This document shows, in pieces, positions 6,931 to 13,388 of a stretch of 19,373 bases of DNA. The DNA is from CAZVEV01 sp964625865 (lineage in GTDB: Bacteria > Planctomycetota > Phycisphaerae > SM23-33), in NCBI GenBank assembly GCA_964625865.1, contig CAZVEV010000090.1, positions 1 through 19,373 of the forward strand, given 5' to 3'. The notes beneath the pieces are model-generated. The model ran no database searches. It had not been told where the DNA came from and saw nothing but the letters and a program-made list of their open reading frames with translations. The stretch's first letter is position 1. Each line of letters begins with the position of its first letter. The translations under genes and the position numbers were made by a program.

Positions 6931-8481
6931 CTACCGCAGGTGCCACTGTCTTCCGTCGGCGGCGATGAGGTCGTCGGCCTCTTTCGGGCCCCACGTGCCC
7001 GCCTCGTACCACGCCAGGTTCGCACAGCCGGTGTCCGAGCAGCCCTCGAGGACCGGCGTCACGAATTGCCACGCCGCCTCCACCTCGTCGCTTCGCGTGA
7101 AGAGCGTCGCGTCCCCGACGGCGGCGTCGAGCAGCAGTCGCTCATACGCGTCCGGCGGGGCCGAGCCGAACGACCCGGCGTAGGAGAAGTCCATCTTCAG
7201 CGGCGTGATGGTCATCGCGGGGCCCGGCTGCTTGACCTGGAATTCGATCGACATTGCCTCGTCCGGCTGGACGCGGATAGTCAGCACATTGGGCGCCAGA
7301 GGCCCGGTGGGGGGGCGATTGAACAGGACCTGGGGCACGGGCTGGAAGTGGATGGAAATCTCGGTGCAGCGGGTGGGCAGGCACTTGCCCGTCCGCAGGT
7401 AGAACGGCACGCCGGCCCACCGCCAGTTGTCCACGTAGGTCTTGAAGGCCACGAAGGTCTCGGTCGCCGAGTCGTCCGGGACACCGTCGGCCTGCCGGTA
7501 GCCCTCGACGGGCGTCCCGCCGACGGTTCCGGCGGTGTACTGCGCCCTGACCACGCCGTTGGCCGCGCAGACATCCGGGATCGGGCGAAGGGCCTGGAGG
7601 ACCTTGACCTTCTCCCCGCGAATCGCGTCGGCGGTCAGGGAGATCGGCGGTTCCATCGCGATCAGCGACAGCAGGTGCATCATGTGGTTCTGGACCATGT
7701 CGCGCAAGGCGCCGGCCTGGTCGTAGTACCCGCCCCGCGACTCTACGCCCAGCGACTCGGCCACCGTGATCTGCACGTGGTCCACGTAGTCGTGATTCCA
7801 CAGGTGTTCGAAGATGCTGTTGGCGAAACGCAGGACGAGGATGTTCTGAACCGTCTCCTTGCCGAGATAGTGATCGATGCGGAATATCTGCTCTTCGTCG
7901 AAGGCGGCCCGGAGATGATCGTTCAGCGCCCGGGCGCTTTCGATATCACGACCGAAGGGCTTCTCGATGATGATTCGGGCCCACGGTGTGTCGGCGCGAG
8001 GCCCCTGGGCGAGGCCCATCTCGGCCAGCCCGTCGGTAATCGGCGCGAAGAACTGTGGGGGCGTGGCGAGGTAGTACAGGCAGTTGCCCGTCCTGCCGTC
8101 GGCGGCCGACAAGTCCTCCAGCCGCTTGCCCAGGGCCAGGAAGTCGTCGGCGCTGTCATAGGCGCCGCGTTGATAGTACAGGCGTGAGGCAAAACCGTCC
8201 CATGCGGCGTCGTCAAACGGCTGACCGTCGCAGGCGGGCAGTTGGGCCATTGACTCGCGGAGTTCCGCTCGGAAGCTCTGGTCGGTCTTGTCGCTTCGCG
8301 CATAGCCTACGATGGCGGTCTGAGGTGGGAGGAGGTTCTGGCAGTACAGGCGGTGGAAGGCGGGCAGGAGCTTACGCCGCGTCAGGTCGCCCGAGGCGCC
8401 GAAGATCACCAGTGTCAGGGGGGGCGACATCGCTGCCGCGCCGCCGGCGTTGCCGAGGGAATCCGCAGTATCTTTCGTCAT
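6931..8481 (-). CDS. zwf: Glucose-6-phosphate 1-dehydrogenase
   Basis: This is the first enzyme of the oxidative pentose phosphate pathway: it oxidises glucose-6-phosphate to 6-phosphogluconolactone and makes NADPH. The nucleotide-binding motif GASGDLTRRK lies at residues 28-37, EKPFG at 173-177, and the substrate/catalytic signature RIDHYLGKE at 201-209. The length of 516 residues is normal. I chose the ATG at 8481 because GGGAG sits seven bases upstream and homology begins soon after. The frame stays open to 8724, but that part overlaps arsC and has the composition of a shadow frame. The arsC stop is 22 bases upstream, so the two are probably co-transcribed. No pgl or gnd is in the window. 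NADPH from this step could supply thioredoxin reductase for ArsC; that link is inference from gene order. Confidence 0.96.
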   Translation of the reverse strand: MTKDTADSLGNAGGAAAMSPPLTLVIFGASGDLTRRKLLPAFHRLYCQNLLPPQTAIVGYARSDKTDQSFRAELRESMAQLPACDGQPFDDAAWDGFASRLYYQRGAYDSADDFLALGKRLEDLSAADGRTGNCLYYLATPPQFFAPITDGLAEMGLAQGPRADTPWARIIIEKPFGRDIESARALNDHLRAAFDEEQIFRIDHYLGKETVQNILVLRFANSIFEHLWNHDYVDHVQITVAESLGVESRGGYYDQAGALRDMVQNHMMHLLSLIAMEPPISLTADAIRGEKVKVLQALRPIPDVCAANGVVRAQYTAGTVGGTPVEGYRQADGVPDDSATETFVAFKTYVDNWRWAGVPFYLRTGKCLPTRCTEISIHFQPVPQVLFNRPPTGPLAPNVLTIRVQPDEAMSIEFQVKQPGPAMTITPLKMDFSYAGSFGSAPPDAYERLLLDAAVGDATLFTRSDEVEAAWQFVTPVLEGCSDTGCANLAWYEAGTWGPKEADDLIAADGRQWHLR

Positions 8482-8503
8482 GTTCGCGCTCCCATGCCGC
8501 GGA

Positions 8504-8947
8504 CTATCCGTCGGCCAGACTGTCAGGCAAGGTCTCGACGTATGCGCGAATCTCATCCCGGACGCGCCGGTAGTGGGCCAGCGCCTCATCTTCGGACTCG
8601 CACCCTTCGGCCAGCTTGGGCGGATCGTCGAAGCCCACGTGTCGCACGGTCGTTTGGCCCGGGAAGATGGGGCACGACTCGTGCGCGTGGCCGCAGACGG
8701 TGACGACGTAGTCGAACTCGACATCCGCGAACTCCTCGACGCGCTGCGATCGCTGGGCGGAGATGTCGAGGCCGGCCTCCGCCATCACCGCTACCGCTCG
8801 CGGATTCAGGCCGTGCGTCTCGATCCCGGCCGAGTAGGCCTCGATGCGGTCGCCCTTCAGGTGTCGCGTCCACCCTTCGGCCATCTGGCTGCGGCACGAA
8901 TTGCCCGTACAGAGGAAAAGAACCTTCAGTTTGCCTTCAGAACTCAT
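8504..8947 (-). CDS. arsC: Arsenate reductase, thioredoxin-coupled ArsC (low-MW phosphatase fold)
   Basis: This protein reduces arsenate to arsenite using an intramolecular disulfide relay. It has the P-loop CTGNSCRS with catalytic Cys13, and the relay cysteines Cys85 and Cys92 in VCGHAHESCPIFPG. This is the same Cys triad as in Staphylococcus aureus-type ArsC and distinguishes it from plain tyrosine phosphatases of this fold. The length is 147 residues. The ATG at 8947 is preferred: GAGG lies five bases before it, while the GTG two codons upstream overlaps that ribosome site. No arsenite pump (ArsB/Acr3) or ArsR is adjacent, so arsenite export must be encoded elsewhere or the substrate role is broader. 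It leads the arsC-zwf pair. Confidence 0.93.
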   Translation of the reverse strand: MSSEGKLKVLFLCTGNSCRSQMAEGWTRHLKGDRIEAYSAGIETHGLNPRAVAVMAEAGLDISAQRSQRVEEFADVEFDYVVTVCGHAHESCPIFPGQTTVRHVGFDDPPKLAEGCESEDEALAHYRRVRDEIRAYVETLPDSLADG

Positions 8948-8985
8948 GGTCACCTCGTGTGCGCTCGGTCGTGGAACGTCATTTC

Positions 8986-9015
8986 AGTATAGCCCCGTCG
9001 ATACGAGTCTGCCAC
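8986..9015 (-). promoter_or_regulatory. Probable promoter of arsC-zwf
   Basis: Reading the minus strand, GTGGCA (4 of 6) and TATACT (5 of 6) are 18 bases apart. Transcription would begin near 8979, giving a leader of about 30 bases that contains the GAGG ribosome site. It lies in the 185-base divergent region shared with the TVP38 operon. Confidence 0.42.
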
Positions 9016-9059
9016 GCCCTGAGTGCCGGGCCGGCCGCGACGGACACTGCCCGGGCGCC

Positions 9060-9065
9060 TAGAAT
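9060..9065 (+). promoter_or_regulatory. Possible -10 element for the TVP38 operon
   Basis: CTAGAAT here contains TAGAAT (5 of 6 to the -10 consensus) and repeats the word seen upstream of the OPT gene. No convincing -35 lies 16-18 bases upstream, so an alternative sigma factor or an activator may be involved. Confidence 0.3.
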
Positions 9066-9132
9066 TGAACAAGGCGTAACGTACGCCTGGAGCGCGAGAT
9101 GGCGTCTGGCCAGTTGAAAGGGCGTGGATATC

Positions 9133-9912
9133 GTGGGTAGCGCCGAGATTGAGTCACACGCATCACCCGGGGCCGTGCCACAGACGAAGGGGCTGCCGTG
9201 GCGGCCGGTCGTGTTCGTGGTGGCGCTGGCGGCGTTGGCGGTCCTGGCGTACGTCCTGCCGGTGGGGCGGTGGCTTGAGGCGTTCCTCGACTGGACCGAG
9301 AGCCTGGGCGTCTGGGGCCCGCTGGTTCTCGGCGTGGTTTACATTGCTGCCTGCGTCCTGCTCGTGCCGGGCACGATCCTGACCCTGGGTGCGGGGGCGA
9401 TTTTCGGTGTGGCGCTGGGCACGATAACGGTGTCGCTGGCCAGCACGCTGGGGGCGACGGCGGCGTTTCTGGTCGGGCGGTTCCTCGCACGGGACTGGGT
9501 GGCCGGGAAGGTGCTTGCGCGTCCGCGGTTTGCCGCGATCGATGAGGCGGTCGGCACGCAGGGGTTCAAGATCGTCCTGCTGACGCGGCTGAGCCCGATC
9601 TTCCCGTTCGCATGGCTGAACTACGGGTACGGCCTGACCGACGTGCCGCTGTGGAAGTACTTCTTCGCCTCGTGGGTCGGGATGTTCCCGGGCACGGTGA
9701 TGTTCGTCTATATCGGGTCGCTGCTGGGCTTGGCCGCCGGCGGGGCCAGGGAGCGGACGACCGGCGAATGGGTGCTCTACGGTGTGGGCCTGGCCGCGAC
9801 GGTGGCGGTGGCGGTTCTCGTCACGCGCGTGGCCCGCAAAGCGCTGGCCGAGGCGGTCGCGACAGACGACGCCCCGGCGATGGATGACCCCGAATCCCAA
9901 GGAGATGACTGA
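9133..9912 (+). CDS. TVP38/TMEM64 (DedA-like) family membrane protein
   Basis: This is a polytopic inner-membrane protein of the TVP38/VTT family, related to DedA proteins that take part in lipid or envelope homeostasis; the transported substrate is not established. It shows the family core: the LVPGTILTLGAGAIFG re-entrant segment, then VGRFLARDWV, then a TRLSPIFPFAWLNYGYGLT segment with the conserved Arg and Pro, then a final helix near residue 220. The length is 259 residues. The start is ambiguous: GTG at 9133 has GAAAGGG ten bases upstream, while GTG at 9124 lies only one base after that tract. The stop overlaps the ATG of the next gene by one base (TGATG), so translation is probably coupled. 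This family is often found beside a flavin disulfide oxidoreductase, as here. Confidence 0.87.
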   Translation: MGSAEIESHASPGAVPQTKGLPWRPVVFVVALAALAVLAYVLPVGRWLEAFLDWTESLGVWGPLVLGVVYIAACVLLVPGTILTLGAGAIFGVALGTITVSLASTLGATAAFLVGRFLARDWVAGKVLARPRFAAIDEAVGTQGFKIVLLTRLSPIFPFAWLNYGYGLTDVPLWKYFFASWVGMFPGTVMFVYIGSLLGLAAGGARERTTGEWVLYGVGLAATVAVAVLVTRVARKALAEAVATDDAPAMDDPESQGDD

Positions 9913-10841
9913 TGGCGACACGATTCGGCCGAGACCTGGTCACGCGGTACGAGGACAACCCGCTGTTGACACCCGACGACATTCCCTTCCCGTGCAACAC
10001 GGTGTTTAACGCGGCGGTGGCGAGGCACAACGGCGAGTACCTGCTGCTTCTCCGCGTGGAGGACCTGACGGGACGAAGCGTCTTCGCGCTGGCTCGCAGC
10101 GACGACGGCCTGGACTTCACCGTCGATGACGAGCCGGTGATGACGCCGGCGGCCGAAGGCGAGTTCGCCGTCTACGAGCGCAAAGGCATCGAAGACCCGC
10201 GCATCACGCAGGTCGACGGCGTGTACTACATCATGTACACCGCCGCCTCCTCTCTGGGCGCCAGGCTCGCGCTGGCCCGGACCGAGGACTTCGTCACCTT
10301 CGATCGCATCGCCCTGATCTCCGAGCCGGACAACAAGGACGGCGTGCTGTTCCCCGAGAAGATCAACGGGCGCTACGCTCGCCTGGACCGCCCGATGGTC
10401 GGCGACATGGGCAACATATGGATCAGCTTCTCCGACGACCTGGTGCACTGGGGATGCGCGCGGCTGTGCATGCCCGTTCGCGGAGAGCACTGGGACTCGT
10501 GGCGCGTGGGGGCGTCGGCCCAGCCGATCAAGACCGAGTATGGCTGGCTGGAGATCTACCACGGCGTACGGGCGACCTCCCACGGGCCGATCTATCGCCT
10601 CGGCGCCGCCATGCTGGACCTGGCCGAGCCCTGGAAAGTCAGTTGTCGCTCGTCCATTCCCATCCTGACGCCGCGAGAGTACTATGAACGGGTCGGCGAT
10701 ATCCCGAACGTGGTGTTCTCCTCGGGCGCGATCATGGAAGACGACGGGACGATCCGGATCTACTACGGTGCCGCCGACACGTGCATCTGCCTCGCCACGG
10801 CGCGCCTCGAGGACATCATGCAGTTCTGTGCGATTCACTAG
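9912..10841 (+). CDS. GH130 family beta-mannoside phosphorylase or hydrolase
   Basis: This five-bladed beta-propeller enzyme belongs to glycoside hydrolase family 130. Members phosphorolyse beta-mannosidic bonds (mannosylglucose, mannobiose, mannosyl-GlcNAc), and some hydrolyse beta-1,2-mannosides. The N-terminal RYEDNPLLTPDDIPF, the FNAAVARHNGEYLLLLRVED segment and IEDPRIT at residues 93-99 are typical. Asp95 of the EDPR motif corresponds to the proton donor of known members. The C-terminal half keeps the DGTIRIYYGAADT motif. At 309 residues it is complete and has no signal peptide, so it is cytoplasmic. Whether it is a phosphorylase or a hydrolase cannot be settled by eye; that depends on phosphate-binding Arg/His residues. 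It sits between a membrane protein and a redox enzyme, without transporters or other glycan genes, which makes its physiological substrate unclear. Confidence 0.88.
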   Translation: MATRFGRDLVTRYEDNPLLTPDDIPFPCNTVFNAAVARHNGEYLLLLRVEDLTGRSVFALARSDDGLDFTVDDEPVMTPAAEGEFAVYERKGIEDPRITQVDGVYYIMYTAASSLGARLALARTEDFVTFDRIALISEPDNKDGVLFPEKINGRYARLDRPMVGDMGNIWISFSDDLVHWGCARLCMPVRGEHWDSWRVGASAQPIKTEYGWLEIYHGVRATSHGPIYRLGAAMLDLAEPWKVSCRSSIPILTPREYYERVGDIPNVVFSSGAIMEDDGTIRIYYGAADTCICLATARLEDIMQFCAIH

Positions 10842-10869
10842 TCGGCGTTGCAGCCGGAAGGGGCCGAAC

Positions 10870-12390
10870 ATGACCGACACGTTCAGCGTCGAACCGATGG
10901 ATACGTTCAACAAGACGCTCGTCGCCAGCGCCCATCCGGACGGATGGATCAATCCCGAGCCGGACGGACGGTACAACATGGTCGTGATCGGCGCGGGTAC
11001 GGCCGGGCTGGTTACGGCGGCCGGTACGGCGGGGTTGGGAGGCAAGGTCGCGCTGATCGAGCGAGGCCTGATGGGCGGCGACTGCCTCAACACCGGCTGC
11101 GTACCGAGCAAGTGCGTCATCCGCTCGTCCCGCGCGGCCCACGAGGTCCGCAACGCCGCCGCGTTTGGTATTCGCGCCCGGGACGTGGAAGTGGACTTCG
11201 CGGCCGTCATGGAACGGATGCGCCGCATCCGCAGCCGCGTCAGCGCGCACGATGCGGCCGAGCGGTTTCGCGACAAGGGCGTGGACGTGTTTCTCGGGGA
11301 GGGTCGGTTCGTCGGCGAGGGCAAGGTCGAGGTGGCGGGCAAGACGCTGGAGTATGCCCGCGCCTGTATCGCCACCGGGGCGCGGGCGCTGGCCCTGCCG
11401 ATCGACGGGCTGGCCGAGGCGGGATACCTGACCAACGAGACGGTCTTCTCGCTGACGGAGCGGCCGCGTCGCCTGGCCGTCATCGGCGGCGGGCCCATCG
11501 GCTGCGAACTCGGCCAGGCCTTCGCGCGGCTCGGCTGCGAGGTGACCATCTGCGAACGCGCCGAGCAACTGCTGTCGCGCGAGGAGCATGACGTGTCGGC
11601 CATCCTCGCCGGGGCCATGGAACGCGACGGCGTGCACCTGCGGCTGGGCTACACCGTTAGCCGTATCGAGCGGCGTGGTGACGAGAAGGTCGTCCACATG
11701 GACTCGGACAAGCACGGCCGGTTCACCGTGACGGTGGATGAGATACTGGTGGCCCTCGGGCGCGTGCCGAACGTGGAGGGCCTCGGCTTGGAAACCGTCG
11801 GCGTGGAGTTTGACGAGCGGCACGGCGTGACCGTAAACGACCGGCTGCAGACAACCAACCCGCGGATCTACGCCGCCGGCGACGTGTGCATGGCCCACAA
11901 GTTCACCCACGCCGCCGACGCCGCGGCGCGGATCGTCATCCAGAACGCGATGTTCTTCGGTCGCAAGAGACTCAGCGCCCAGACGATTCCATGGTGCACG
12001 TACACGGACCCGGAGGTCGCCCACGTTGGCCTCAGCCCGGTCGAGGCACACGAACGGGGCATCGAAGTCCTGACGTTCACCGAGACGTTCGACGACCTGG
12101 ATCGCGCGATGGCGGATGGCCAGGAATGCGGCCTGGCGCGCATCCACGTGCGGAAAGGCTCGGGGCGGATCGTGGGGGCGACGATCGTGGCCGCCCATGC
12201 GGGGGAGATGATCAGCGAGATCACGGTGGCGATGGTGGGGGGGCTGTCGCTGGGGGCGCTAGCGGGTGTGATTCATCCGTATCCGACGCAGGCCGAGGTC
12301 ATCAAGCACCTCGCCGACGCCTACCGCCGGACCACCCTGGGCCCGAGGACGGCCCGCCTGCTCAAGAAGGTCCTCGCCTGGCGACGATAG
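10870..12390 (+). CDS. Class I flavin-dependent pyridine nucleotide disulfide oxidoreductase (MerA/Lpd-like)
   Basis: This is an FAD enzyme with a redox-active disulfide, related to dihydrolipoamide dehydrogenase and the mercuric reductase core. It has the FAD Rossmann motif VVIGAGTAG at residues 38-46, the active disulfide CLNTGC at 72-77, a second nucleotide-binding site (AVIGGGPIGCELG), and the ATG-like FAD segment RIYAAGDV. At the C-terminus HPYPTQAE (469-476) aligns with the HAHPTLSE of lipoamide dehydrogenase, so the catalytic His is replaced by Tyr471, as in MerA. MerA's N-terminal metal-binding domain and its C-terminal Cys pair are both absent, so calling it mercuric reductase would be wrong. 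The length is 506 residues. The ATG at 10870 has GGAAGGGG upstream; the open frame back to 10684 overlaps the GH130 gene and is spurious. It is last in the TVP38-GH130 operon, 28 bases after GH130. The natural substrate is unknown. Confidence 0.88.
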   Translation: MTDTFSVEPMDTFNKTLVASAHPDGWINPEPDGRYNMVVIGAGTAGLVTAAGTAGLGGKVALIERGLMGGDCLNTGCVPSKCVIRSSRAAHEVRNAAAFGIRARDVEVDFAAVMERMRRIRSRVSAHDAAERFRDKGVDVFLGEGRFVGEGKVEVAGKTLEYARACIATGARALALPIDGLAEAGYLTNETVFSLTERPRRLAVIGGGPIGCELGQAFARLGCEVTICERAEQLLSREEHDVSAILAGAMERDGVHLRLGYTVSRIERRGDEKVVHMDSDKHGRFTVTVDEILVALGRVPNVEGLGLETVGVEFDERHGVTVNDRLQTTNPRIYAAGDVCMAHKFTHAADAAARIVIQNAMFFGRKRLSAQTIPWCTYTDPEVAHVGLSPVEAHERGIEVLTFTETFDDLDRAMADGQECGLARIHVRKGSGRIVGATIVAAHAGEMISEITVAMVGGLSLGALAGVIHPYPTQAEVIKHLADAYRRTTLGPRTARLLKKVLAWRR

Positions 12391-12407
12391 CAGGGCGGGG
12401 TGAGTCC

Positions 12408-12445
12408 GGTGCCGTGGGCTGCGGAGCGAAGCGGAGCAACCACGA
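12408..12445 (+). repeat. Single-arm copy of the nrfA-zwf palindrome family
   Basis: The segment shares, in order, GGTGCCGTGG, GCGAAGCGG and CAACCACGA with the left arm of the perfect inverted repeat at 6738-6828, separated by small insertions. Only one arm is present here, with no inverse partner nearby, so it looks like a half-element or a decayed copy. Confidence 0.6.
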
Positions 12446-12463
12446 CGCATCTATCATCTGCCT

Positions 12464-12826
12464 GTAGGGCGTGCAACTCGTACGTGTTTAGCCTTCACAG
12501 GTCTTCAGATGAAGGACATGCACCGGGGCTTGTCGGCCCCGAAGGGGTCATCAGCATTTGGCCGGGGGTCGCCGAAGGCGGCCCCCGGAAGAGAGGCGTT
12601 TTTCCTCAGAGCCCCGAAGGGGTGAAAGATGTTCGCGCTTTCACCCCTTCGGGGCTCTGGCGACAGTGGGTCCGGTTCCGGGGGCCGCCTTCGGCGACCC
12701 CCGGCCAAGTGCTCAGGACCCCTTCGGGGCCCGGACACGTCGGACCAGGCTAAACACGTACTGCAACTCGTTGCACGCGGAAGGGATTGAGTATTCGTCC
12801 CGCGTGCAACGAGTTGCACGCCCTAC
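12464..12826. repeat. Palindromic repeat element (GTAGGGCG...CCCTAC), interrupted
   Basis: The right part has an exact 19-bp inverted pair (12762-12780 with 12800-12818) around a 19-base loop, and the outer GTAGGGCGTGCAACTCG (12464-12480) pairs exactly with 12810-12826. If the insertion 12480-12761 and one copy of its duplicated target are removed, the two arms join into a perfect 27-bp inverted repeat around the same loop. A second, uninterrupted and slightly decayed copy lies at 17842-17915. Confidence 0.8.
12480..12761. mobile_element. 282-bp MITE-like non-autonomous insertion with 15-bp ends and 8-bp target duplication
   Basis: The ends GTACGTGTTTAGCCT (12480-12494) and AGGCTAAACACGTAC (12747-12761) are exact inverted repeats. 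They are flanked by direct copies of TGCAACTC (12472-12479 and 12762-12769). A split of 14-bp ends and a 9-bp duplication fits equally well, because one G is shared. The inside is nested palindromes: 33-bp perfect arms 12558-12590 / 12676-12708, then 22-bp perfect arms 12607-12628 / 12638-12659 with a nine-base loop, and CCCCGAAGGGG / CCCCTTCGGGG units outside these. No transposase is encoded. The 8-bp duplication with GTA ends would be compatible with an IS66-like mover, but that is a weak guess. A decayed relative lies at 57-98. Confidence 0.78.
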
Positions 12827-12827
12827 C

Positions 12828-13388
12828 CTAGCCCGACAGGTGCTCGATGAGGATGCGCAGGCCGATGGCGATGAGGATCAGGCCGCCGAGTCGTTCGGCC
12901 CAGCGTTTGGCCCCGCCGCCGAGGCGGCTGCCGATGAGGATCCCCGCAAGGCTCATCGCCGCAGCCACCAGCCCGATGATGATGCTGGGCAGCCAGATCG
13001 ACACGCCCAGCAGGGCCATGCTGAAACCCACCGCCAGGGCGTCGAGGCTCGTGGCGACCGAGAGGATCACCAGCGACCAGCCGCGCGTGGGGTCCTTGTC
13101 GCCGCGGGGGTGTTCGGCTTGCCCGGCGTCCCAGATCATCTTGCCGCCGACGAAGGCCAGCAGCCCGAACGCGATCCAGTGGTTGCAGGCCGCCATGTAC
13201 TGAGCGATGGTCCGCCCGGCGAACCAGCCGGCGACCGGCATCATGAACTGGAAGAGGCCGAAGTGGAACGCCGCGCGAAACACGTGACGTCCTGTCAGGC
13301 GCCCGATGGCCAGCCCGGCGGCGAGAGAGACGGCAAAGGCGTCCATGGCCAGGCCGATCGCTATGCCGATGATCGTCAGGAGACTCAC
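12828..13388 (-). CDS. mntP: MntP manganese efflux pump
   Basis: This is a small six-helix inner-membrane exporter of Mn2+ (the former DUF204/YebN family). Two related halves are visible, with the conserved acidic positions Asp16 in GLAMDAFAVSLA and Asp116 in ATSLDALAVGFSM, which match the Asp residues needed in E. coli MntP. The length is 186 residues, full size. The GTG start overlaps the stop of the upstream glycosyltransferase by four bases (GTGA), so the two are almost certainly translated together. There is no room for a Mn riboswitch (yybP-ykoY) directly before it. A manganese exporter near an iron- and peroxide-handling cluster fits metal balance under oxidative stress, but its operon partner is a sugar transferase. 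Confidence 0.92.
   Translation of the reverse strand: MSLLTIIGIAIGLAMDAFAVSLAAGLAIGRLTGRHVFRAAFHFGLFQFMMPVAGWFAGRTIAQYMAACNHWIAFGLLAFVGGKMIWDAGQAEHPRGDKDPTRGWSLVILSVATSLDALAVGFSMALLGVSIWLPSIIIGLVAAAMSLAGILIGSRLGGGAKRWAERLGGLILIAIGLRILIEHLSG

Larger units (their letters stand above)
12391..12827. other. Intergenic repeat nest between convergent genes
   Basis: No gene is supported; all open frames are built from palindromic repeats. The stretch contains a single arm of the 6738-6828 repeat family (12408-12445), then a palindromic element with GTAGGGCG ends (12464-12826) that is split by a 282-bp insertion (12480-12761). The parts are described separately. The hairpins probably also end transcription from both sides, since the disulfide oxidoreductase gene and mntP converge here. 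Confidence 0.75.

Noticed and set aside
8482..8724. N-terminal extension of zwf into arsC
   Set aside because: The added residues are Ser/Thr/Arg/Pro-rich and antisense-like in composition; a good ribosome site precedes the ATG at 8481, where the family's normal length begins.
10684..10869. N-terminal extension of the disulfide oxidoreductase
   Set aside because: It overlaps the end of GH130 in another frame; the ATG at 10870 has a strong ribosome site and gives normal family length.
9777..11618. 613-codon minus-strand frame opposite GH130 and the disulfide oxidoreductase
   Set aside because: It is a composition shadow of confidently identified plus-strand genes.
10870..12390. Annotation as mercuric reductase MerA
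   Set aside because: Only the core disulfide and the Tyr substitution are shared; the N-terminal metal-binding domain and the C-terminal cysteine pair needed to bind Hg(II) are missing, and no mer genes are nearby.
12400..12819. Small proteins encoded in the repeat nest
   Set aside because: Open frames on both strands consist of translated hairpin arms, with no ribosome site.
12464..12826. CRISPR array
   Set aside because: The repeats are inverted and nested, not direct copies with regular unique spacers, and no cas gene is present.
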